Shown one piece after another: positions 39,366 to 47,560 of a stretch of 51,641 nt of DNA. The position numbers were made by a program, and so were the translations under genes. Under the pieces are notes generated by a model. That model made no database searches and was not told the DNA's origin. It worked only from the letters and a program-made list of their open reading frames with translations. This DNA is from Rhodocyclaceae bacterium (GTDB lineage: Bacteria; Pseudomonadota; Gammaproteobacteria; Burkholderiales; Rhodocyclaceae): positions 1 to 51,641 of the forward strand of contig JAABQX010000008.1 in assembly GCA_011391215.1 (NCBI GenBank), given 5' to 3'. Within the stretch, counting starts at the first letter, position 1; every line of letters begins with the position of its first letter.

Positions 39366-39379
39366 CCTCTGGATAGAGG
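39366..39379 (-). promoter_or_regulatory. Stem-loop in the rpsB leader, candidate S2 autoregulation site
   Basis: The transcript from the promoter at 39437-39466 has about 105 untranslated bases. CCTCT-atcc-AGAGG lies near its middle. In E. coli the rpsB leader is bound by S2 to repress rpsB-tsf. Whether this stem belongs to that structure is inference. Confidence 0.3.
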
Positions 39380-39436
39380 CACCCATTCGGCGCCGAGTGT
39401 GTGAATTTTGTCCGGTCAAATCAGGACAAGCTATGG

Positions 39437-39466
39437 ATTATAGCGGTGCAATGCAGCAAACTTCAA
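39437..39466 (-). promoter_or_regulatory. Sigma-70 promoter for rpsB
   Basis: Minus strand: TTGAAG (39466-39461), 18 bases, TATAAT (39442-39437). The -10 is perfect. It drives the rpsB-to-rnhB direction and lies in the divergent gap with map. Confidence 0.7.
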
Positions 39467-39543
39467 GGTCTACAGCGCTGTGCATTAGGCTGCGGTTAGA
39501 ATTGCAGTCATTAATTTACTGCCATCCCTGGATACGGCCCACA

Positions 39544-40344
39544 ATGAGCATAACGATCAAACCCCCCGAGGAACTCGAACTCATGCGCATAGCCGGCCGC
39601 CTGGCCGGCGAAGTGCTGGACTATGTCGAGCCTTTTGTGGTTCCCGGCGTTACCACGGCCGAACTGGATCGTTTGTGCCACGACTTCATGGTGAATGTCC
39701 AAGGCTGCATCCCCGCTCCGCTCAACTACGCACCGCCGGGCTACCTACCCTATCCGAAATCAATCTGCGCTTCGGTCAACCATCAGGTCTGTCATGGCGT
39801 GCCGAATGATCGCCCCCTTAAAAAAGGCGACATCGTCAATCTCGACATCACCACCATCAAGGATGGCTGGCATGGCGACACCAGCCGCATGTTCAGCGTC
39901 GGCGGCACAGCCTCCATTCTCGGCAAGCGGCTCATCACGATCACCCACGAATGCCTCTGGAAGGGCATCGCCGCCGTCAAGCCCGGCGCCCGTCTCGGCG
40001 ACATCGGCGCTGCCATCCAGCGGCATGCCGAATCCAATGGGTTTTCGGTGGTGCGCGAATTCTGCGGCCACGGCATTGGTCGCAAGTTCCATGAGGAACC
40101 CCAAGTCCTCCACTATGGCAAGCGGGGGGATGGCATCAAGCTCGAGACCGGCATGATCTTCACTATCGAGCCGATGATCAACGCCGGTAAGGCCGCCGTC
40201 TCGGAGCTTCCCGACGGCTGGACCATCGTCACCAAGGATCGCAGCCTGTCTGCCCAATGGGAGCACACCATCGCCGTGACCGATAGTGGCGTTGAAGTGC
40301 TGACCCTTTCGGCCGGCGCACCGCGCAACCCGTTCCCGATCTGA
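39544..40344 (+). CDS. map: Methionine aminopeptidase, type I
   Basis: 266 aa from MSITIKPPEELELMRIAGRL at 39544; the frame is open further upstream through the rpsB promoter region, which is not coding. It removes the initiator Met. The pita-bread fold ligands are visible in order: Asp in DITTIKDGWHGDTSRMF (two Asp), His in FCGHGIG, Glu in FTIEPM and Glu in WEHTIAV. Placed divergently next to rpsB, the standard proteobacterial arrangement, and 16 bases before glnD. Confidence 0.96.
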   Translation: MSITIKPPEELELMRIAGRLAGEVLDYVEPFVVPGVTTAELDRLCHDFMVNVQGCIPAPLNYAPPGYLPYPKSICASVNHQVCHGVPNDRPLKKGDIVNLDITTIKDGWHGDTSRMFSVGGTASILGKRLITITHECLWKGIAAVKPGARLGDIGAAIQRHAESNGFSVVREFCGHGIGRKFHEEPQVLHYGKRGDGIKLETGMIFTIEPMINAGKAAVSELPDGWTIVTKDRSLSAQWEHTIAVTDSGVEVLTLSAGAPRNPFPI

Positions 40345-40360
40345 GTTTGCGACCACGGCC

Positions 40361-42940
40361 GTGGAACGCATCCTGACAACGCCTGACACCAATATCGTCG
40401 CTGCCCAACGCCGCGAACTACAGGCAGGCAAGCAGGCACTCAAAGAGGCCTATCTTGCCGGGGGCAAGCCGGCCACCCTGCTGCATGGCACGGTGGGTCT
40501 CGTCGATCAGACCTTGCAGAGTATCTGGCAGTCACTGGGAATGGGGCCGGGGCTATGTCTGGCCGCCGTCGGCGGCTATGGGCGCGGCGAGTTGTACCCG
40601 GCATCGGATGTCGACCTGTTGATCCTGCTGCCTGATGGCGCCACCGACACATACCAGCAAGCACTCGAAACACTGATCGGTATCCTCTGGGACATTGGCC
40701 TCGATATCGGTCACAGTGTGCGTACGGTGGATGAGTGCATTGAGGAGGCCAATCGCGACATCACCGTGCAAACCGCACTGCTGGAGGCCCGCTTTTTGTG
40801 TGGCAACCGGGTGCTTTACGAGCACTTCGACAATGATTTCCATCACAACCTCGATCCGCAGGCCTTTTTCAAAGCCAAACGACTGGAGCAGGAAGGGCGC
40901 TACGCCAAATACAACGATACGGCCTACAGCCTCGAACCCAACTGCAAGGAAAATCCCGGCGGGCTGCGCGACCTGCAAATCATTCTTTGGGTCGCCCGGG
41001 CTGCGGGACTTGCCGATGGCTGGCGCAAACTCGCGGATACCATCATCACCTCCCCCGCTGAAGCGCGCCAGCTGGCACGATCGGAAGACTTTCTGCGGCG
41101 GGTGCGCATTAGCCTGCACCTGATCAGCGGACGACGCGAAGATCGCCTCCTGTTCGACTATCAGGAAGGCCTGGCCAAGGCGCTGGGCCTCACAGCCACG
41201 GCATCGCGACGTGCCTCCGAAGTGCTGATGCAGCGCTACTATCAAAACGCCAAGCATGTCACGCAACTGAATACATTGGTACTGCTTGACCTTGGCACAC
41301 GCCTGGAACATCGGCCGGCCGCACCGCCGATCATCATCGACAATGATTTTCAGATGGCGCATGAATTACTCGACATTCGCGCCGACGATCTCTACGAGCA
41401 AAAGCCAGCGGCGCTGTTGAAGAGTTTCCTGCTGCTTTCGCAACGCGCCGAGCTGAAGGGCATGACGCCGCGCAATCTACGGGCATTGTGGCGCGCGCGC
41501 GCGCACATCGATAGTGGATTCCGCCGCGACCCGGGCAATCAGGCCAACTTCCTCGCCCTGTTCAAGGAAAAGCGCGGCCTCACCCACCAGTTGCGCCGCA
41601 TGAACCAGTTCGACATTCTCGGCGCCTACCTGCCGGCATTCGGCCGTATTGTCGGCCGCATGCAGCACGACCTGTTTCACGTCTATACCGTCGACCAGCA
41701 CATCCTGCAGGTCGTGCGCAATCTGCGCCGCTTTTCGCTGCCCGAGTTCGCCCACGAATACCCATATTGTTCGCGTCTCATGCTGGCATTCCCCGAACGC
41801 TGGCGGCTGACGGTCGCCGCCCTGTTCCACGACATCGCCAAGGGCCGCGGTGGTGACCACTCCCAACTTGGCAAAGTCGATGCCAGGCGGTTTTGCCGCA
41901 CCCACGGCATCGGCGAGGCTGACACCGCCCTGATCTGTTTTCTGGTCGAGCAACACTTGACCATGTCGGCCTACGCACAAAAGCAGGATCTGGCCGACCC
42001 GGAAGTGATCCGCCGGTTTGCCGGAATCGTCGGCACCGAAGAACGCCTGACGGCGCTTTACCTCCTGACGGTCAGCGATATTCGCGGCACCAGCCCCAAG
42101 GTCTGGAATGTCTGGAAGGCCAAACTGCTCGAAGACCTCTATCGCATGACGCGCCGTTTGCTCAGCGGCGAAAACCACGCACCGCTTTCCGGACTGGAGG
42201 AGCGCATGGAAGATGCCAGGCGCCTGCTGCGTTTGCGCGGCCTGCGTCCAGGCGTCGAAACTACCCTGTGGGAGCAACTCGACACGCCGTATTTCCTGCG
42301 CCATGACAGCGAGGAAATTTCCTGGCACACCCTCACGCTCTATTACCGCCCGGACAACCCGGAACCGGTGGTGCGCTCACGCATCAACCCCGCCGGCGCG
42401 GGACTGCAGGTGATGATCTACGCCGGCGACCAGCCAGAACTTTTTGCACGGATTTGCGGCTTCTTTGCCCGCCTCGGTTATTCGATCGTCGACGCCAAGA
42501 TCCACACCACGCGCCATGGTTACGCCCTCGACAGCTTTGTTCTGCTCGACACGGGCAACCAGTTACCCTACCGCGACATGATCGGCCTCATCGACCACGA
42601 TCTCACAGAACATCTGAAAAAACAGGCGCCACTGCTCCCGCCACCGCAAAGCCGCATTTCACGTCAGGTAAAACATATTCCGTGGACTCCGGAAGTCTCG
42701 ATTCGCGCCGATGAAAGTAGCAAGAACTACATTCTGTCGGTCACTGCGGCGGATCACTCCGGCCTGCTGTATGCCATCGCCCGCACCCTGGCGAACCACC
42801 ATGTGCGCCTCTTCACAGCCAAAATCGATACGCTCGGCGAGCGTGTCGAAGATACCTTCCTGATCAGCGGCAGCGAACTCGGCAAAACAGCGACACTGAT
42901 CCGGCTTGAACAGGAGTTACTGGAAGTTTTGCACGTTTGA
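40361..42940 (+). CDS. glnD: Bifunctional PII uridylyltransferase/uridylyl-removing enzyme
   Basis: 859 aa from a GTG at 40361 (E. coli 890). Glutamine sensor that uridylylates PII when nitrogen is short and reverses this when it is plentiful. Order: nucleotidyltransferase domain with GGYGRGELYPASDVDLLILL (Gly71 to about 90; Asp83 and Asp85 bind metal), PII-UTase linker, HD domain (LFHDIAKGRGGDH near 490), and two C-terminal ACT domains (GLQVMIYAGDQPELFARICGFFARLGYSIVDAKIHT and YILSVTAADHSGLLYAIARTLANHHVRLFTAKIDT). A run of alternating GC (41491-41504) encodes WRARAH. Confidence 0.96.
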   Translation: MERILTTPDTNIVAAQRRELQAGKQALKEAYLAGGKPATLLHGTVGLVDQTLQSIWQSLGMGPGLCLAAVGGYGRGELYPASDVDLLILLPDGATDTYQQALETLIGILWDIGLDIGHSVRTVDECIEEANRDITVQTALLEARFLCGNRVLYEHFDNDFHHNLDPQAFFKAKRLEQEGRYAKYNDTAYSLEPNCKENPGGLRDLQIILWVARAAGLADGWRKLADTIITSPAEARQLARSEDFLRRVRISLHLISGRREDRLLFDYQEGLAKALGLTATASRRASEVLMQRYYQNAKHVTQLNTLVLLDLGTRLEHRPAAPPIIIDNDFQMAHELLDIRADDLYEQKPAALLKSFLLLSQRAELKGMTPRNLRALWRARAHIDSGFRRDPGNQANFLALFKEKRGLTHQLRRMNQFDILGAYLPAFGRIVGRMQHDLFHVYTVDQHILQVVRNLRRFSLPEFAHEYPYCSRLMLAFPERWRLTVAALFHDIAKGRGGDHSQLGKVDARRFCRTHGIGEADTALICFLVEQHLTMSAYAQKQDLADPEVIRRFAGIVGTEERLTALYLLTVSDIRGTSPKVWNVWKAKLLEDLYRMTRRLLSGENHAPLSGLEERMEDARRLLRLRGLRPGVETTLWEQLDTPYFLRHDSEEISWHTLTLYYRPDNPEPVVRSRINPAGAGLQVMIYAGDQPELFARICGFFARLGYSIVDAKIHTTRHGYALDSFVLLDTGNQLPYRDMIGLIDHDLTEHLKKQAPLLPPPQSRISRQVKHIPWTPEVSIRADESSKNYILSVTAADHSGLLYAIARTLANHHVRLFTAKIDTLGERVEDTFLISGSELGKTATLIRLEQELLEVLHV

Positions 42941-42952
42941 ACGGATGCCACC

Positions 42953-43426
42953 ATGAGCTGGATACGCGAACAATTTACCTTCCACGATCTGCAGCGCCTG
43001 CTATTCAAGCTCGCCGAGCACGTCAAGGCTTTTCAGGGTCTCACCCCCGCAGAGGTCAGCGAACTGCTCTCGCATGCCGAGAAATGCACCTTTGCACCTG
43101 ACGGCGCCATCGTCAAGGAAGGCAGCGTCGGCAACCATATGTACGTCATCCTCGATGGCGAAGCCATGGTCACGAAACGCGGCCGCGACGGCGAAATCGA
43201 ACTGGCCCGGATCTTCTCTGCCGACAGCTTCGGCGAAATGGCGCTGGCGGACAATGAAGCGCGCAGCGCCACCGTAACGGCGGTCTCGCCGTGCATTCTG
43301 GTGCGCCTGTCCGACCAGGTGATGAACTCCAAGCCGGAAATCGGCATGAAGGTTTACCGCAACATCGCCCGCGTGGTCTCGGCACGGTTGCGCAGCGCCG
43401 ACGAAGCCCTGGCCTGGCGTTTGTAA
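42953..43426 (+). CDS. Stand-alone cyclic-nucleotide-binding protein
   Basis: 157 aa, one cNMP-binding domain and no helix-turn-helix, so it is not a Crp/Fnr regulator. The phosphate-binding cassette is FGEMALADNEARSATV, with the Glu and Arg that contact the cyclic phosphate. An N-terminal amphipathic stretch (LQRLLFKLAEHVKAFQGLTPAEV) precedes the jelly roll (GAIVKEGSVGNHMYVILDGEAMVTKRGRDG). It could bind cAMP or cGMP; its output is unknown. It follows glnD after 12 bases, so probably shares its transcript. The CHASE2 cyclase at 6523 is one possible source of ligand. Its TAA is fused to an element copy. Confidence 0.85.
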   Translation: MSWIREQFTFHDLQRLLFKLAEHVKAFQGLTPAEVSELLSHAEKCTFAPDGAIVKEGSVGNHMYVILDGEAMVTKRGRDGEIELARIFSADSFGEMALADNEARSATVTAVSPCILVRLSDQVMNSKPEIGMKVYRNIARVVSARLRSADEALAWRL

Positions 43427-43448
43427 AAGTCGGCGCTGGCGGGACGGC
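43425..43448 (+). repeat. Interspersed element, copy 11, at the stop of the cNMP-binding gene
   Basis: Exact core. The AAAA run starts inside the TAA stop (43424-43426). The tail to about 43471 (GCTAGCCGCGCC) can pair with GGCGCTGGC. The convergent gene ends at 43471. Confidence 0.9.
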
Positions 43449-43470
43449 AATGAATAACGGCTAGCCGCGC

Positions 43471-44214
43471 CTACGCTGCTGCGCACAGGTGCTCGATCAC
43501 CTTGCGCACCTTGCCCAGCGTTTCCTGCAGCACCGCCTCGATGCGGTCAAAATGGATCTTGCTCGCCGAGTCGCCGCGACCCGCGCCCCAGTTGGCCACC
43601 GCGCAGATGGCGGCATAGGGCGTCTCCAGTTCGCGTGCCAGCGACGCCTCGGGCATGCCGGTCATGCCGACGATATCCGCACCGTCGCGTTCCAGCCGGT
43701 TGATTTCTGCGGCAGTTTCCAGCCGCGGCCCTTGCATGGCCGCATACACGCTCGCACCTGACAGCGCCACCCCCGCTGCCTCGCCCGCACACAACAGACG
43801 TTCGCGCAAGGCCCGGTCGTAGGGTTCAGTGAAATCCACATGCACCACCGGGGCTTCGCCGCCATCGAAGAAAGTGGCCGGTCGCCCCCACGTGTAATCG
43901 ATAATCTGATGCGGCACGACCAGCGCTCCGGGACCGAGATCGGCACGAATCCCGCCGACCGAGGCGACCGAAACGATGCCTTCTGCACCAGCCCCTTTGA
44001 CGAGCGCCCAGATGTTCGCGCGGTAATTGACGCGGTGCGGGGGTATCGTGTGGCCGTGGCCATGGCGTGCCAGAAAGACCACCTCTTGCGGCCCGATGCG
44101 CCCATGGGTCAGCGTCCCCGAGGGTTCGCCATAAGGTGTGCGCACCACCTCGCGCCGCACGATTTCCAGGCAGGCCAGTTGCGTCAACCCGCTGCCACCG
44201 ATGATTGCCAACAT
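43471..44214 (-). CDS. S-methyl-5'-thioinosine phosphorylase
   Basis: 247 aa, of the MtnP/PNP family. Phosphate site GGSG near the N-terminus and RHGHGHTIPPHRVNYRANI; base/ribose site ASVGGIRADLGPGALVVPHQIIDYTWGR, and the GPRLETAAEI, GMTGMPEASLARELE motif. The G-M-T-G-M-P-E pattern and length match the thioinosine phosphorylases of Pseudomonas and betaproteobacteria that salvage methylthioadenosine after deamination, rather than MTA phosphorylase. Substrate choice is inferred from family resemblance. It is convergent with the cNMP gene and divergent from typA. Confidence 0.85.
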   Translation of the reverse strand: MLAIIGGSGLTQLACLEIVRREVVRTPYGEPSGTLTHGRIGPQEVVFLARHGHGHTIPPHRVNYRANIWALVKGAGAEGIVSVASVGGIRADLGPGALVVPHQIIDYTWGRPATFFDGGEAPVVHVDFTEPYDRALRERLLCAGEAAGVALSGASVYAAMQGPRLETAAEINRLERDGADIVGMTGMPEASLARELETPYAAICAVANWGAGRGDSASKIHFDRIEAVLQETLGKVRKVIEHLCAAA

Positions 44215-44277
44215 TCTTCACACTCCCATCAACGCCAACCAGGCACATCCTTAAAGAGTCCGTAACAGAGCGCATGT

Positions 44278-44283
44278 TAGAAT
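44278..44283 (+). promoter_or_regulatory. Possible -10 box for typA
   Basis: TAGAAT 50 bases before the typA ATG, preceded by TG one base upstream (TGT-TAGAAT, near an extended -10). No strong -35. Confidence 0.35.
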
Positions 44284-44332
44284 TCGCGCCCTTTTTCGCC
44301 AGATTGCGCATTTAGCCGCGCCGCCCATCCCG

Positions 44333-46156
44333 ATGTCCCGTCCCCTCCGCAATATCGCCATTATCGCCCACGTCGACCATGGCAAGACCACGCTTGTCGA
44401 CCAACTGCTCCGCCAGTCCGGCACCTTCCGCGAAAACCAGCAAGTGGTCGAGCGCGTCATGGACTCGAACGATATCGAGAAAGAACGCGGCATCACGATC
44501 CTGGCCAAAAACTGCGCCATCGATTTTGAAGGCACCCACATCAACATCGTCGACACCCCGGGCCACGCCGATTTCGGCGGTGAAGTCGAGCGCGTGCTGT
44601 CGATGGTCGATGGGGTTTTGCTGCTCGTCGATGCCGTCGAAGGCCCGATGCCGCAGACGCGCTTTGTCACGAAGAAGGCTTTGGCGCTCGGACTCAAGCC
44701 GATTGTCGTCATCAACAAGATCGACCGTCCCGGCTCGCGTCCCGACTGGGTGATCGACCATACCTTCGAACTGTTCGACAAGCTCGGCGCCACCGAAGAA
44801 CAGCTTGATTTCCCGGTCGTCTTCGCCTCGGCGCTGAACGGTTACGCGATGTTGTCGGCGGACGCCCCCGGTACCGACATGCGCCCGCTATACGAGGCCA
44901 TCCTCCAATATGTACCGCCGCCTGATGTCGATTCCGAGGCGCCACTTCAATTGCAAATTTGCTCGCTCGACTACAATTCCTATGTCGGCCGCATCGGCAT
45001 CGGCCGCATCAAGAAGGGCCATATCAAGCCCGGCCAGCAAGTCGCGGTGATGTATGGTGATGAAGCACGCGGTGTAGCGAAAGTCGGACAGGTATTGACG
45101 TTTAACGGGCTGGAACGCCAGACCGCCGTCGATGCCGAAGCCGGCGACATCGTGCTCGTCTCAGGCATCGAACAGGTGGGCATCGGCGTCACCCTCTGCG
45201 CGGTTGACTCACCGGTAGGCATGACGCCGATTTCGGTAGACGAACCCACGCTGACGATCAATTTACAGGTCAACACCTCGCCGCTGGCCGGCAAGGAAGG
45301 CAAATTCGTCACCAGCCGCCAGATCCGCGAGCGGCTCAACAAGGAATTGCTCTCCAACGTCGCCTTGCGCGTCGCCGAAACTGAAAACGCCGACATTTTC
45401 GAGGTTTCCGGCCGCGGCGAACTACATCTCACCATCCTGCTCGAAAACATGCGGCGCGAAGGCTATGAAATGGCCGTCGGACGCCCGCGCGTCGTGGTCC
45501 ATGAACTGCCCGACGGCACCAAGCAGGAACCCTACGAAATGCTCACGGTGGATGTCGAAGATGGCCATCAAGGCGGCGTCATGGAAGAACTCGGCCGCCG
45601 CAAGGGTGATCTGCAAGACATGCAACCGGACGGTCGCGGACGGGTACGCCTCGAATACCGCATTCCGGCACGCGGCCTGATCGGTTTTCAGGGCGAATTC
45701 CTCACGCTCACGCGCGGCACCGGCCTCGCCAGCCACGTTTTTGACGAATACGGACCATGGGCTGGCGTCATGGCCGAGCGGCGCAACGGCGTACTGATTT
45801 CCGCCGAAGATGGCCCCGCGGTCGCTTACGCGCTCTGGAAGCTGCAAGATCGCGGGCGCATGTTCGTCAGCCCCGGCGATCCGCTCTACGAAGGCATCAT
45901 CATCGGCATCCACAGCCGCGACAACGATCTGGTGGTGAATCCGATCAAAGGCAAACAGTTGACCAACGTGCGCTCCTCGGGCACCGACGAAGCCGTGCGG
46001 CTGATCACGCCGATCCAGATCACGCTCGAATCCGCTGTCGAATTCATCGCTGACGACGAACTGGTCGAAATTACGCCCAAGTCAATCCGCCTGCGCAAGC
46101 GCTTCCTCAAGGCGCACGACCGGAAACGTGCCGGACGTGAAGAGACCGACGCCTGA
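44333..46156 (+). CDS. typA: Ribosome-binding GTPase TypA/BipA
   Basis: 607 aa, the same as E. coli BipA. Translational GTPase acting in 50S assembly and stress. G1 [15 protein letters not shown], switch 1 [11 protein letters not shown]3 [17 protein letters not shown]4 NKIDR, then the beta-barrel domain, EF-G-like domains III and V, and the BipA-specific C-terminal domain ([21 protein letters not shown]). It is divergent from the phosphorylase gene. A small membrane-protein frame overlaps its 3' end. Confidence 0.97.
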   Translation: MSRPLRNIAIIAHVDHGKTTLVDQLLRQSGTFRENQQVVERVMDSNDIEKERGITILAKNCAIDFEGTHINIVDTPGHADFGGEVERVLSMVDGVLLLVDAVEGPMPQTRFVTKKALALGLKPIVVINKIDRPGSRPDWVIDHTFELFDKLGATEEQLDFPVVFASALNGYAMLSADAPGTDMRPLYEAILQYVPPPDVDSEAPLQLQICSLDYNSYVGRIGIGRIKKGHIKPGQQVAVMYGDEARGVAKVGQVLTFNGLERQTAVDAEAGDIVLVSGIEQVGIGVTLCAVDSPVGMTPISVDEPTLTINLQVNTSPLAGKEGKFVTSRQIRERLNKELLSNVALRVAETENADIFEVSGRGELHLTILLENMRREGYEMAVGRPRVVVHELPDGTKQEPYEMLTVDVEDGHQGGVMEELGRRKGDLQDMQPDGRGRVRLEYRIPARGLIGFQGEFLTLTRGTGLASHVFDEYGPWAGVMAERRNGVLISAEDGPAVAYALWKLQDRGRMFVSPGDPLYEGIIIGIHSRDNDLVVNPIKGKQLTNVRSSGTDEAVRLITPIQITLESAVEFIADDELVEITPKSIRLRKRFLKAHDRKRAGREETDA

Positions 46157-46277
46157 ACTATCGCCTGCCCTGCGTCGCTGGATCTGGCGGCTGGCCATCG
46201 CTGCCGCCATCCTCTCCCTGATCGGCCTGCTGTCCAATCCGGCGGTCATGCCGCTCATGTGCAAGATCTACGGCTAG
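46137..46277 (+). CDS. Small membrane protein overlapping the end of typA
   Basis: 46 aa from GTG 46137 (a GTG at 46128 is also in frame). The peptide has a basic N-terminus ([18 protein letters not shown]), one strong hydrophobic helix (LAIAAAILSLIGLLSNPAV) and a short end MPLMCKIYG. It overlaps typA by 20 bases and ends in a TAG. The single clean helix with positive-inside flank suggests a real small inner-membrane protein. I do not recognise a family, and no strong ribosome-binding site is seen. Confidence 0.45.
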   Translation: MKRPTPELSPALRRWIWRLAIAAAILSLIGLLSNPAVMPLMCKIYG

Positions 46278-46357
46278 CCGCTAAACTTGTGCTTTGTCGT
46301 CACAAGAGATTGAAAGGTGTAGCTTCACATTCGATCTGCGCTCACAAGGAGAAGAAA

Positions 46358-46663
46358 ATGAAACACTTGTTCAAATACGTGTTCCTGACTGCCGGAGCCT
46401 TTGCTTTATTGAATGGCAGCGTCGCCTTCGCCGAGGTCAATAAATGTGTCGGCACCAATGGCAAGGTGCTTTATGGAAGCGATTGCCCCTACGGTACCGA
46501 TGAGAAGAAGGATTTGAAAGGCACTGTCTCGGTCGGCGACAAGGTAAAAGGCAAACCCGCGCCGAAGAGCGGTCCGTCAATCACCTCTATGGAAAACTCC
46601 CGGGCCAAAGAGAAGAAACTGGACTATCAGAAGGCAGATCCCAATGCAGAACTTAAAGAGTGA
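46358..46663 (+). CDS. Small secreted protein with DUF4124-like N-terminus
   Basis: 101 aa from MKHLFKYVF at 46358, with AAGGAGAA at ideal distance; the longer upstream frame has no signal peptide. Signal peptide cleaved after SVAFA, then EVNKCVGTNGKVLYGSDCPYGTDEKKD, with two Cys in the C-x-G-x-N-G-K...Y-x-S-x-C-P pattern of DUF4124 proteins. The rest is polar and Lys-rich. Function unknown. Distinct from the DUF4124 protein at 20201, which has no Cys in that segment. Confidence 0.8.
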   Translation: MKHLFKYVFLTAGAFALLNGSVAFAEVNKCVGTNGKVLYGSDCPYGTDEKKDLKGTVSVGDKVKGKPAPKSGPSITSMENSRAKEKKLDYQKADPNAELKE

Positions 46664-46816
46664 TCCTTTTGCTCCGGTTTTTCTCTGGGGCTGAAGTGAA
46701 GCCTACAGGTTGAAAACTAACATTTCGGTAGCACTTCTCACAACGGAGATTGAAACTTTTACCAAGCTTCAGTTGTCCTAGTATTTACTGGATTTACAAC
46801 AGAAAGGGAATTGTCC

Positions 46817-47506
46817 ATGCAACCGTTCCAGATCGCCCAACAGACCGCTTCCGGCTATGCTGTCCAGCAGCACCGGGTTCTGCGCAACACGTACGCGCTG
46901 CTGGCGCTATCGATGCTGCCCACCGTGGCCGGCGCCCTGCTCGGCATCCAGTTGAATTTCTCCTTTATGGCTGGCAGTCCCTTTATGGGTTTCCTGCTGT
47001 TCCTTGGCATTGCCTGGGGCTTCATGTGGGGCATCGAAAAGACCAAAAACAGCGGCATGGGCGTCGTCCTGCTGCTCGGTTTCACCTTCTTCATGGGACT
47101 GATGCTCTCGCGCATCCTGCAGGTGGCACTGGGCTTCAACAACGGCGCCAGCCTGATCGCCATGGCCGCAGGCGGTACCGGCGCGATCTTCTTCGTGCTG
47201 GCAGGCGTCGCTTCGACCACCAAACGCGACTTCTCCAACCTCGGCAAGTTCCTTTTCGCCGGCGTCATCCTCATCCTGCTGGCGGCCCTGGCCAACGCCT
47301 TGTTCCAGATTCCCGCGCTCGCGCTGGCGATCTCGGCACTGGCCGTGGTGATCTTCTCCGCCTACATCCTCTATGATATCAACCGCATCGTGCAGGGCGG
47401 CGAAGACAACTACATCACCGCCACACTCTCGGTGTATCTGGATGTTTATAACGTCTTTGTCAGCTTGCTGAACCTGCTGATGGCATTCACCGGCGACCGC
47501 GACTGA
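46817..47506 (+). CDS. Bax inhibitor-1 family membrane protein (YccA/YbhL type)
   Basis: 229 aa from MQPFQIAQQTASGYAVQQHRVLRNTYALLALSMLPTVAGALLG at 46817; a TTG two codons earlier is less likely. Seven hydrophobic segments and the family end AYILYDINRIVQGGEDNYITATLSVYLDVYNVFVSLLNLL, with the two conserved Asp residues of the calcium/pH sensor seen in BI-1 homologues. E. coli YccA modulates FtsH; the role here is inferred only at family level. It converges on rlmD with a hairpin between. Confidence 0.92.
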   Translation: MQPFQIAQQTASGYAVQQHRVLRNTYALLALSMLPTVAGALLGIQLNFSFMAGSPFMGFLLFLGIAWGFMWGIEKTKNSGMGVVLLLGFTFFMGLMLSRILQVALGFNNGASLIAMAAGGTGAIFFVLAGVASTTKRDFSNLGKFLFAGVILILLAALANALFQIPALALAISALAVVIFSAYILYDINRIVQGGEDNYITATLSVYLDVYNVFVSLLNLLMAFTGDRD

Positions 47507-47511
47507 ACCTG

Positions 47512-47536
47512 AAAAGTCGGCAGCGGCGGGACGGCG
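47512..47536 (+). repeat. Interspersed element, copy 12, after the BI-1 gene
   Basis: Three adjacent-region mismatches to the core (AGC for GCT in the middle), preceded by AAAA, 5 bases after the TGA and in gene orientation. Its end merges into the perfect hairpin at 47530-47553. Confidence 0.75.
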
Positions 47537-47553
47537 CTCTGCGGAGCGCCGTC
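47530..47553. terminator. Hairpin between convergent BI-1 and rlmD genes
   Basis: Perfect 10-base-pair stem GACGGCGCTC, loop TGCG, GAGCGCCGTC, followed on the plus strand by TTCATTT. A likely bidirectional terminator; the left arm is the end of an element copy. Confidence 0.65.
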
Positions 47554-47560
47554 TTCATTT

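Noticed and set aside
45079-45094. AAAGTCGG in typA
   Set aside because: Eight bases only; encodes the family sequence VAKVGQVL.
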